Notes: generated by a model from the sequence alone, not told the origin. 6,192 bases of DNA from Candidatus Stahliibacteriota bacterium (GCA_030670605.1 DAOVBK010000098.1:1-6192), one strand, 5' to 3'; shown: positions 1 to 5,544, numbered from the stretch's first letter. Translations and numbers: made by a program.

Positions 1-1
1 C

Positions 2-1207
2 GATAGAATCAGACCTCAGAATTTTGACCAGATTCTCGGCCAGACACATCTTCTCGGACCAGAATGTCCAATTCGAAAGCAGATCGAAGCAGGCAGATTG
101 TTCTCGATGATTCTGTTCGGGCCTCCCGGGAGTGGCAAAACGACCATTGCTCGGCTCTTTGCGCAACACTTTTCTGCTGACTTTGTGACATTTTCTGCGG
201 CGACAAGTGGCATTGCACAAATAAAAAAATTCATGCAGGAAGCAGAGCAGCGCAAACAGCTCTACAATCGTGATACGATAATATTCATCGATGAAATCCA
301 CCGCTTCAACAAGGCGCAACAGGATGCCTTTCTGCCCTATGTCGAAAAAGGAACAATCATTTTGATCGGAGCAACAACCGAGAATCCGTCATTTGAGTTG
401 AACTCGAGTCTTCTTTCACGCGTCAAGGTCTACATGCTTCACCCGCTCTCTTTTGACGATATGAAACAGATCATCAACCGGGCGCTCACTACTGAAAAAG
501 GACTTGCAAAAAAGTATGAAATAACACCTGAGACGCTCAATTTCATTGCGAATATCTCTGACGGCGATGCACGCGTTGCCCTGAATGCCCTTGAACTCTC
601 CAGTCTTGCATCAAAGAACAGCACCATTGATCTGAAAACTGCGGAGAGCATTGTCCAGAAAAAAGCACTGAAATATGATAAAACAGGCGAAGAACACTAC
701 AACCTCATCTCTGCACTGCACAAATCCTTGAGGGGCTCGGACCCTGATGCCGGACTCTACTGGCTGGCACGCATGCTTGAGGCAGGAGAAGAGCCGCTCT
801 ACATTGCCCGCAGGCTCGTGCGCTTTGCTGTAGAGGATGTCGGTGCCGCTGATCCGCAAGCACTGGTCCTTGCTGTTGCTGCAAAGGACGCAGTCCACTT
901 CATTGGCAGACCAGAGGGAGACCTGGCACTCGCTGAATGTGTCGTATACCTTGCCGGGGCGCCCAAGAATAATGACATATACCTTGCTTACAGTACAGCA
1001 CAAGAAGATGCGCTCAAGACCCTTGCAGAACCGGTTCCCATGCACATACGTAATGCGCCAACACCGCTCATGAAAAAACTGGGCTATGGCAAAGACTACA
1101 AATATCCGCACAACTATCCTGGCGCAGACGTCCCACAGGATTACATGCCAGAGCGTCTCAAGGGCCGCACATACCTCAAGAAAAAAAGGAAAACAGAACG
1201 TGAATAA
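2..1207 (+). CDS. rarA: Replication-associated recombination protein A (RarA/MgsA), AAA+ ATPase, 5'-truncated
   Basis: RarA-family ATPase (bacterial MgsA/RarA, relative of eukaryotic WRNIP1), known to act at stalled replication forks with SSB. The frame is open to the left edge and reads RPQNFDQILGQTHLLGP, the usual RarA N-terminal box, so only about 10-25 codons are probably missing; the TTG at 98 and ATG at 107 are internal. In-window residues: Walker A GPPGSGKTT (40-48), Walker B FIDEIH (95-100) followed by RFNKAQQD, sensor-1 region GATTENPSFELN, and SLLSRVKVY with the expected arginine-finger position. The C-terminal half carries the lid and the MgsA tetramerisation region (RRLVRFAVEDVGAADPQA, the AECVVYLAGAPKNN stretch, ending GRTYL). 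401 residues are present, about full length for the family. The last 8 bases overlap the start of the next gene, suggesting co-transcription. Nothing looks broken. Family assignment is very secure. Confidence 0.96.
   Translation, partial: DRIRPQNFDQILGQTHLLGPECPIRKQIEAGRLFSMILFGPPGSGKTTIARLFAQHFSADFVTFSAATSGIAQIKKFMQEAEQRKQLYNRDTIIFIDEIHRFNKAQQDAFLPYVEKGTIILIGATTENPSFELNSSLLSRVKVYMLHPLSFDDMKQIINRALTTEKGLAKKYEITPETLNFIANISDGDARVALNALELSSLASKNSTIDLKTAESIVQKKALKYDKTGEEHYNLISALHKSLRGSDPDAGLYWLARMLEAGEEPLYIARRLVRFAVEDVGAADPQALVLAVAAKDAVHFIGRPEGDLALAECVVYLAGAPKNNDIYLAYSTAQEDALKTLAEPVPMHIRNAPTPLMKKLGYGKDYKYPHNYPGADVPQDYMPERLKGRTYLKKKRKTERE
1186..1190 (+). promoter_or_regulatory. Shine-Dalgarno site that decides the GTG start of the oxidoreductase
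   Basis: AAGGA inside the 3' end of rarA, 9 bases before the GTG at 1200. It supports GTG 1200 over the frame-compatible ATG at 1086, which would add 38 residues of rarA-overlapping, non-homologous-looking sequence before the Rossmann fold. Confidence 0.6.
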
Positions 1208-2342
1208 TAAATATGATATTATTGTTGTCGGTGCAGGACCAGCTGGAAGTGCTGCAGCATTGACTGCTGCTGAACAGGGAGCGTCGGTGCTGCTGCTTGA
1301 AGAACATGAAAACATCGGTGTACCGGTCCAGTGCGCTGAAGCGCTGGCAAGAAGCACAATCAATGGCTATCTTGATATCAAACCGGAATGGATATGCCAG
1401 TCTCTATCAGGTTCCATTATCCGCGCACCAGATGGCGATGAATTCAAGATCACATACCCTGATGTTGGCTGGGTATTAGACCGTACTCGATTCGACCCCG
1501 GACTCGCACAAATGGCCAAAGACAAAGGCGCAACTGTAAGAACGAAAGCAAAGGCGATTGGCATTCAGGATAATACGGTTATCGTTTCCGAGGACCACAC
1601 ACAGAAGAACTACACCTTCAACTTCCTGATCGGAGCCGATGGAATTGCGTCCCGTGTTGGTAGATGGATGGGAATCGACACGCGTCTCGGACCGCATAGA
1701 ATCGAGGTCTGCGCGGGGTACGTCCTTGAGGGAATCGATATTGACCCGCAGTACGCACGAGTAATCTTTGGTCACGAGTATGCACCAGGTGGCTATGCAT
1801 GGCTCTTTCCGAAGTCACGCACATCTGCCAATGTTGGCTTGGGTATAGCACCACACAAAACTAAGAAAAAGGCATATGCCCTGCTCAAAAAATGGATTCG
1901 CAAAGAATTTCCAGGTGCAGTCATCAAAGAAAAGATATTCGGAGGCGTACCGGCACGCGTACTGGAACGATTTTCTGGAAAGGATTTCTTTCTGGTTGGT
2001 GATGCAGCCCGGTTCACCGACCCCCTGAGTGGTGCGGGTATTGCCAACGGCATCAAATCGGGCGTGATTGCCGCACGCAGCGCAGTCTTACGACTACACG
2101 GCAAGAAAGATACCTATGTGAAAGAAATAAAACATAAAATCCTTGACGAAATTGCACTTCATTTCCAGATACGGAGCCTCTACATGAAACTAAACGACGA
2201 CGAGTATGGTGAAGTGTACAAGATCGGTAGGGAGATACTTGGCGGAAAGACCGTCCATGATCTCAACGTCACGCATGTCGCAAAAGCAATAATTCAGTCT
2301 TCACCACGACTGCTGAAACTGAGTATCGGGCTGCTGTTCTAA
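1200..2342 (+). CDS. Geranylgeranyl reductase family FAD-dependent oxidoreductase
   Basis: Flavoprotein of the geranylgeranyl-reductase family (p-hydroxybenzoate-hydroxylase fold), whose known members saturate double bonds of isoprenoid chains in chlorophyll, archaeal lipids or quinones. The GTG start is chosen because the FAD dinucleotide-binding motif (VVGAGPAGSAAA, residues 9-20) then sits at the very N-terminus. Other landmarks: PVQCAEAL (42-49), with a Cys-x-Glu at the place of the family's conserved cysteine; DRTRFD (94-99); GADGIASRVG (145-154); YAWLFPK (199-205), a family hallmark; and VGDAARFTDPLSGAGI (266-281), the second FAD-binding GD motif. Length is 380 residues, normal for the family. 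No transmembrane segment is obvious, though the C-terminal ~25 residues are hydrophobic. It overlaps rarA by 8 bases, so translation is probably coupled, but no functional link is evident. Substrate cannot be told from sequence: a polyprenyl quinone or lipid carrier side chain is an inference. Confidence 0.9.
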   Translation: MNNKYDIIVVGAGPAGSAAALTAAEQGASVLLLEEHENIGVPVQCAEALARSTINGYLDIKPEWICQSLSGSIIRAPDGDEFKITYPDVGWVLDRTRFDPGLAQMAKDKGATVRTKAKAIGIQDNTVIVSEDHTQKNYTFNFLIGADGIASRVGRWMGIDTRLGPHRIEVCAGYVLEGIDIDPQYARVIFGHEYAPGGYAWLFPKSRTSANVGLGIAPHKTKKKAYALLKKWIRKEFPGAVIKEKIFGGVPARVLERFSGKDFFLVGDAARFTDPLSGAGIANGIKSGVIAARSAVLRLHGKKDTYVKEIKHKILDEIALHFQIRSLYMKLNDDEYGEVYKIGREILGGKTVHDLNVTHVAKAIIQSSPRLLKLSIGLLF

Positions 2343-2355
2343 CAGACCGTATGGA

Positions 2356-2462
2356 GGTCAAAGTCAGGATGCTGGAGATGTTACATTTTCCAGCTTCCTA
2401 TCCCTAACCTTTTGCCAATCAGTTCTGTGACCCCTCGACTTTGAGGCTTCTTGACTTTGACC
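2356..2462. repeat. Nested inverted repeats in the convergent intergenic region
   Basis: An exact 11-base inverted repeat, GGTCAAAGTCA (2356-2366) and TGACTTTGACC (2452-2462), brackets two smaller hairpins: 2366-2399, and CCTC/GAGG around a 6-base loop (2433-2446). The core GACTTTGA also occurs as a direct repeat at 2437 and 2453. The set could fold as a three-way junction. It fills most of the 138 bases between the stop codons of the oxidoreductase (+) and the small basic protein (-). Function unknown. Confidence 0.5.
2366..2399. terminator. Possible bidirectional terminator hairpin between convergent genes
   Basis: AGGA-t-GCTGGA (2366-2376) pairs with TCCAGC-t-TCCT (2389-2399): 10 base pairs with one T-T mismatch and a 12-base loop. 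It starts 24 bases after the + strand stop codon and lies 82 bases or more beyond the - strand stop. No real T-tract follows on either strand, so intrinsic termination is only a possibility. Confidence 0.35.
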
Positions 2463-2480
2463 GTGGGTTCTTACTGACTG

Positions 2481-2852
2481 CTATCTACTTTTCTGGGTAT
2501 CGCTAGATTTTCTTTCTGATGTCTTTGTCGGTTGAACCGTCTTCTTTGAAGATTGCTTTGGTTTCTCGACGTCTTTGGTTTTGTTCCTTGATGTACTGGG
2601 TTCAGCCGGTTTGTGTTTTGTCCTAAGCAGTTTTATCTTCCGAAAATCATCTTCACGCTGGTCATTAACACCATTTGAATCCGCATCCTGGAATCGGTCC
2701 TTTTTTGTATCATCATCTTTCTTGTCGCTCGTTGACTGAACGACTTCTATTCTCGTCGGAGATTTTGTGTCACTTGTTTCACTTGAACGCGGCACCGTTC
2801 TCACGGCAAAGAGAAAACTAGCAAAACAGAGAAGTACGATCATTTTCTTCAT
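2481..2852 (-). CDS. Small exported basic protein with one DxDxNG calcium-loop-like motif, function unknown
   Basis: 123 residues from the ATG at 2852, chosen because GGGAG lies 5 bases before it and the following MKKMIVLLCFASFLFA is a normal signal peptide; an upstream in-frame ATG at 2885 has no SD. After the signal, residues 17-55 are hydrophilic and end in a mixed Asp/Lys stretch (SDKKDDDTKKDRF). DADSNGVNDQREDDF (56-70) fits a DxDxNGxxD loop like those in EF-hand, dockerin or thrombospondin-3 repeats, so Ca2+ binding is plausible but unproved from a single copy. Residues 80-123 are a low-complexity Lys/Ser/Thr/Pro tail, almost certainly disordered, resembling in composition the tail of the aromatic-rich protein two genes upstream. 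It is last in the four-gene - strand cluster, 37 bases after the PEGA gene. I recognise no family. That it is a real gene is fairly sure; any role is not. Confidence 0.7.
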   Translation of the reverse strand: MKKMIVLLCFASFLFAVRTVPRSSETSDTKSPTRIEVVQSTSDKKDDDTKKDRFQDADSNGVNDQREDDFRKIKLLRTKHKPAEPSTSRNKTKDVEKPKQSSKKTVQPTKTSERKSSDTQKSR

Positions 2853-2857
2853 ATTCA

Positions 2858-2862
2858 CTCCC
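2858..2862 (-). promoter_or_regulatory. Shine-Dalgarno site fixing the start at 2852
   Basis: GGGAG on the - strand, 5 bases before the ATG at 2852. No comparable site precedes the alternative ATG at 2885. Confidence 0.55.
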
Positions 2863-2889
2863 GTAATTATAAGAACATTCTGCATGATG

Positions 2890-3507
2890 TCAATACGGGT
2901 TGAGCTTCACAAAGACCCGCCTTCGCTCACCGACCTCAAGCCAGACCGTGCGGGTCAACGTACGATACCCAGAACGTTCGACCGTGACAATGTATTCACC
3001 CGGTTCCACACCGACAGTAAGCGGTGCCATGCCGACATACTCTTCCTCTTCATCAATTACTGAATAGATATAGACGCGGCATTTCGGGGGTGTTGAGATA
3101 ATGCGCAGTGTAGCAGGTTCGGGTTCCTCAACATAGATCTCAACTTCCGTGCGTACGATATCTGGTGCTTCATCATCCAATCCAGGTAATCGCTGCTGCG
3201 ACGCAACGGCAATAATCGTTTCAAGACCAGGTTCACCATAGATTACATACTCATAGTCGGCATCTGGAGGTGGCAGCTCATAGACCATACCGGCTTGTAC
3301 CCAGCCATCTTCCCCCTCAAGGGGGAAGAGATGACTGACTCCTCCCCCCACTTCGATAGTGTAGATAGCAACGTAGCACGCTTTATCCACGGTGAAGAAC
3401 ACATTCAGCTTTTCAGTAGGGTAGTATATTGCATCCTCTTTGTCGACCCAGACATCAACGTTCGGAAGCGTTGACACAAGCACAGTGCATAGAATAATGC
3501 CCAACAT
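2890..3507 (-). CDS. Exported DUF4384-like and PEGA domain protein
   Basis: 205 residues. A short hydrophobic N-terminus (1-15, LGIILCTVLVSTLP) acts as a weak signal peptide; no lysine follows the Met, so export is likely but not certain. Residues 18-103 match the DUF4384 pattern: VWVDKEDAIYYPTEKLNVFF, then CYVAIYTIEVGGGVSHLFP, an AG..YELP segment, and a final GLETIIAVAS. A linker leads to a PEGA-type beta-sandwich at 132-202 (ATLRIISTPPKCRVYI, VGMAPLTVGVEPGEYIVTVERSGY), with the PEGA motif itself degenerate. PEGA domains are common in surface and envelope proteins and bind or display rather than catalyse. The start ATG lies 2 bases after the upstream stop (TAATCATG), with an AGAGG site inside the upstream gene, so the two are translationally coupled. 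A perfect 9-bp hairpin lies within the coding sequence at 3308-3329. Confidence 0.85.
   Translation of the reverse strand: MLGIILCTVLVSTLPNVDVWVDKEDAIYYPTEKLNVFFTVDKACYVAIYTIEVGGGVSHLFPLEGEDGWVQAGMVYELPPPDADYEYVIYGEPGLETIIAVASQQRLPGLDDEAPDIVRTEVEIYVEEPEPATLRIISTPPKCRVYIYSVIDEEEEYVGMAPLTVGVEPGEYIVTVERSGYRTLTRTVWLEVGERRRVFVKLNPY
3308..3329 (-). other. Perfect GC-rich hairpin inside the PEGA-protein gene
   Basis: TCTTCCCCC (3308-3316) and GGGGGAAGA (3321-3329) form 9 perfect pairs around a 4-base loop. On the coding strand it encodes LFPLEGED in the DUF4384-like domain. It may influence translation or RNA stability of the operon, or reflect only codon choice around a conserved LFP motif. Confidence 0.5.
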
Positions 3508-3509
3508 GA

Positions 3510-4481
3510 TTACCTCTTGTATTTGTGGCGACCGTCGCTCTTTTCTCGTTCCACGGTCTTTTGTGGTGTGTACGGACGCTCTGGTGCTTTCTTGTATCGT
3601 TCAGTTGGCTGGCCCTTTTGACTTTCATTTGGCTTGGTAGATTTCGTTGCCGGTGTCTTTGATTTCTCCTTAGGCGTCACCTCTTTGTCTTTGGCTCTAT
3701 TCTCATTATAGCGTGATGGCTGTTTATTATCCCGTGTATTGCCTTTGTTCTTTTTCACAATGCGCGTCTGTGCGGGTGCTTGATGCACAACTTGTTGTTT
3801 GTTTGATCGAACCTGGTACTCTGGATGTGAACGTTCAGCACGTGACTGTGTCGTCGGCTGCGTGTAGATTTGTTGCGTTTGCTTTATGCCATATTCCTGG
3901 TTCTTGCGGGTAATCTCGTTTTGCGTTTTTGTAACATATTGTTTTCTCATTCGCTCAAGATTTCCACTTCTCTGCTCCTGTTCAAGGCGCGCGTACATTT
4001 CTGGATCCTTCTGCTTCATGAGTCTCTGCACATCGTGTTCCCTGTACGGTATGTTTATCTCTCGCGGTGGTTTATCAGGTAAGTAGTAACCTCGTTGTTT
4101 CATCCGACGCCGTATCTCACCATATGCATACGGTAGTCTATGTCGTACGTAGCGTCCGTATCGAGCTCGATACCACCAATGACCACCGTCATACCATACG
4201 ACGTAGAAACCAGAGTAGAAGAAATCCCACGAGAAGTGATAACACCAGTGAGAGCGCAACCAGAACCAATCCCACCACCACGGATACCACCAGACAAATC
4301 GTACGCAGTAGTATCCATGGGGATAATAAGCCCAGGAGCCGTCACACCAGTAGTCATCCTGCCAGTATTCATCATACCAGTATCCATCATAGCCGTACCC
4401 ATAATCATAATAAATGAATTGTGCACTGTGTGCAAAGAGTGGTATGGCGGCTAATATAAACAACAGAAAAAGGCGCTTCAT
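3510..4481 (-). CDS. Secreted aromatic-rich protein with basic disordered C-terminal half, function unknown
   Basis: 323 residues. MKRLFLLFILAAIPLFAHSA is a textbook signal peptide with cleavage likely after A20. By my count the next 91 residues (21-111) contain 21 Tyr, 16 Trp and 7 Phe, about 48% aromatic, with many Asp/Gly and three Cys (46, 59, 80). They begin with a repeated five-residue unit of the form xDxYW (about 32-50), then run through FVWWYPWWWDWFWL. From residue 105 the protein turns basic (RARYGRYVRHR, EIRRRMKQRGYYLP), has a short helical-looking stretch (148-180), and ends in about 140 residues rich in Lys, Arg, Gln, Thr and Pro that should be disordered. No known domain recognised. 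A near-perfect SD (AAAGGAGGT) overlaps the stop of the upstream lipoprotein gene. Possible roles (surface adhesive, matrix or ligand-binding protein) are inference from composition only. Confidence 0.85.
   Translation of the reverse strand: MKRLFLLFILAAIPLFAHSAQFIYYDYGYGYDGYWYDEYWQDDYWCDGSWAYYPHGYYCVRFVWWYPWWWDWFWLRSHWCYHFSWDFFYSGFYVVWYDGGHWWYRARYGRYVRHRLPYAYGEIRRRMKQRGYYLPDKPPREINIPYREHDVQRLMKQKDPEMYARLEQEQRSGNLERMRKQYVTKTQNEITRKNQEYGIKQTQQIYTQPTTQSRAERSHPEYQVRSNKQQVVHQAPAQTRIVKKNKGNTRDNKQPSRYNENRAKDKEVTPKEKSKTPATKSTKPNESQKGQPTERYKKAPERPYTPQKTVEREKSDGRHKYKR
4332..4406 (-). repeat. Five tandem 15-bp units encoding an aromatic pentapeptide
   Basis: Units begin at 4332, 4347, 4362, 4377 and 4392. 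Four open with CCAG on the + strand; the one at 4392 has diverged (GCCG). On the coding strand they give DYGYG, YDGYW, YDEYW, QDDYW and CDGSW in protein order. The two central copies (4362-4391) differ at only one base, so this looks like a recent or homogenised in-frame duplication. Confidence 0.75.
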
Positions 4482-4485
4482 GGCA

Positions 4486-4494
4486 ACCTCCTTT
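4486..4494 (-). promoter_or_regulatory. Near-consensus Shine-Dalgarno overlapping the upstream stop codon
   Basis: AAAGGAGGT on the - strand, of which the first two A bases belong to the TAA stop of the FnIII lipoprotein gene. GGAGG is 5 bases from the ATG at 4481. The arrangement predicts strong, coupled translation of the aromatic-rich protein. Confidence 0.75.
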
Positions 4495-5263
4495 ATTGAC
4501 CCGGAACCAACTCGGGATTTCCAGGATCAATCTGATATGCCCAGTCAAAGACGGCCTGATCTGGGCTGATCCCGATAACTCGAATCTTGGCAAAGTGATT
4601 ATCCCATGTCCAGATGATATATGTATGTCCGAGTATCACCTCAACAATGCCGGTCGGAGACCAACCGCCGTCTGGCGCATAGGTGATCTCATCGAGTGAT
4701 TCAGTATATCCGAAATCCTGTATCAAGCCACCAGTGCGACCAATGAAGAAGTATGATGCTTCATTTACTTCATCATACCCATAGTAGAAGTCACATGATG
4801 GATGGTCAAATGCAACCACTGAATAGCCACTGAAGTTCCAACCTGCATAATCAGGATAGTAGTAACAGTCAAACAGCTTTTCATTATATCCTTCAGGACG
4901 TGGCGTGTCGTAAACCAGTTCATACGATAATTCACTCTCATTGCCATCCCAATCAAAAGCAGTAATGGCATAGAAATATGTCTGTCCGTTTTCGAGGCCG
5001 AAATCGAGGAAGTAATCAAGATTTGTCTCACCTATCTCATAATAGTAGCCTTCTGGCGCAAGACTGCGGTAAATACGGTATCCGGCAAGGTCAGGCTCTG
5101 TATTCTCATACCAAATGAGCATGACTTCTGTGTCGCCGGTGATAGACCGAAGTCCACGCGGCACTGCTGGTGGTTCGTTATCTGCACCTTCATAGCAGCA
5201 GCCCGTAAGGACCACGAGGCTTGATACGATGAGAATGAAGTAAAGTATGTTGATGTGCTTCAT
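4493..5263 (-). CDS. Lipoprotein with fibronectin type III domain and an unassigned C-terminal domain
   Basis: 256 residues. The N-terminus MKHINILYFILIVSSLVVLTGCC has a lipobox LTGC with the lipidated Cys at 22, so it should be anchored to a membrane and exposed outside the cytoplasm. Residues 31-118 form an FnIII domain: PPAVPRGLRSITGDTEVMLIW, then EPDLAGYRIYRS, then GQTYFYAITAFDWDGNES, the classic strand pattern with the conserved Trp, Gly-Tyr-x-Ile-Tyr and Tyr-x-Tyr-x-Ile. Residues about 120-256 are a separate, Tyr-rich, beta-looking module containing GYSVVAFDHPSCDFYY and GHTYIIWTWDNHFAKIRV that I cannot assign. The start is supported by GGAGG 6 bases before the ATG. It is the first gene of the - strand cluster, 11 bases before the aromatic-rich gene. 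FnIII domains mediate protein or carbohydrate contacts, so an envelope scaffold or binding role is likely, with no sign of catalysis. Confidence 0.88.
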   Translation of the reverse strand: MKHINILYFILIVSSLVVLTGCCYEGADNEPPAVPRGLRSITGDTEVMLIWYENTEPDLAGYRIYRSLAPEGYYYEIGETNLDYFLDFGLENGQTYFYAITAFDWDGNESELSYELVYDTPRPEGYNEKLFDCYYYPDYAGWNFSGYSVVAFDHPSCDFYYGYDEVNEASYFFIGRTGGLIQDFGYTESLDEITYAPDGGWSPTGIVEVILGHTYIIWTWDNHFAKIRVIGISPDQAVFDWAYQIDPGNPELVPGQ

Positions 5264-5269
5264 AAATGA

Positions 5270-5274
5270 CCTCC
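5270..5274 (-). promoter_or_regulatory. Shine-Dalgarno of the FnIII lipoprotein
   Basis: GGAGG on the - strand, 6 bases before the ATG at 5263. It marks the start of the first gene in the four-gene cluster. Confidence 0.7.
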
Positions 5275-5342
5275 GTCTGATTATTATGCAAGGTGTGTGC
5301 CAGGTAGATTCGTCGAAATTTCATGGGAATACAATGCTGCTC

Positions 5343-5391
5343 TGCACAGAATTTGTTGAGATTGCACAATATTTGTGCGATGTGATGTGCA
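5343..5391. promoter_or_regulatory. Array of TGCACA half-sites, possible operator
   Basis: TGCACA occurs at 5343 and again at 5363, exactly 20 bases (about two helical turns) apart, each followed by a similar ATTTGT. GCACAA/TTGTGC form a 15-base inverted repeat at 5364-5378, and the inverse TGTGCA lies at 5386-5391. The array lies 80-128 bases upstream of the FnIII lipoprotein start. Regulator unknown; binding is inference. Confidence 0.3.
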
Positions 5392-5431
5392 TGGGGTCAG
5401 ACCCCAAGAAACAAGAGGGGTCTGACCCCAT
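5391..5431. repeat. REPIN-like double palindrome
   Basis: Two perfect 15-base arms, ATGGGGTCAGACCCC (5391-5405) and its exact reverse complement (5417-5431), flank an 11-base A-rich loop. Each arm also contains GGGGTC-A-GACCCC, itself a palindrome. Two inverted REP-like palindromes in tandem is the layout called a REPIN, mobilised in other genomes by REP-associated tyrosine (Y1) transposases. No transposase gene is in the window, so the mobile nature is inferred. Confidence 0.65.
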
Positions 5432-5442
5432 AACTGGCCTGA

Positions 5443-5544
5443 AGGTGTGGACGCTGGCGATAGTCCTAGCGGCTCGTATCTCGTATTCGTATGTTTACGA
5501 TTACGACCGACGATATACGAGTACGACATCCAGCATCCTTACCT
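5443..5544. repeat. Imperfect inverted repeat of about 100 bases rich in TCGTA/TACGA
   Basis: The outer arms AGGTGTGGACGCTGG (5443-5457) and CCAGCATCCTTACCT (5530-5544) pair at 12 of 15 positions. The inner arms CTCGTAT-c-TCGT (5473-5484) and ACGA-t-ATACGAG (5510-5521) pair at 11 of 12. The centre is filled with more TCGTA/TACGA words. It starts only 11 bases after the REPIN-like element. It may be a MITE-like or other structured repeat; no target-site duplication was evident. Confidence 0.5.

Noticed and set aside
98..1207. rarA starting at TTG 98 or ATG 107
   Set aside because: The frame stays open to the left edge and the upstream residues match the RarA N-terminal box, so the real start lies outside the window.
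611..1363. 250-codon open frame on the - strand across rarA and the oxidoreductase
   Set aside because: It is antisense to two clearly homologous genes, its translation has no recognisable domain, and it lacks a good SD. It reflects codon bias of the + strand genes.
4067..4454. Overlapping + strand open frames opposite the aromatic-rich gene
   Set aside because: They arise from the biased Tyr/Trp/Asp codons and 15-bp repeats of the real - strand gene, which has a signal peptide and near-consensus SD. The shadow translations are low complexity.
5283..5288. CATAAT on the - strand as a -10 box for the FnIII lipoprotein gene
   Set aside because: It would leave an RNA leader too short to hold the SD comfortably, and no plausible -35 box lies at the right distance.
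5391..5431. Intrinsic terminator or CRISPR repeat
   Set aside because: There is no T-tract on either side, so an intrinsic terminator is unlikely. There is only one copy pair with no spacers, so it is not a CRISPR array.
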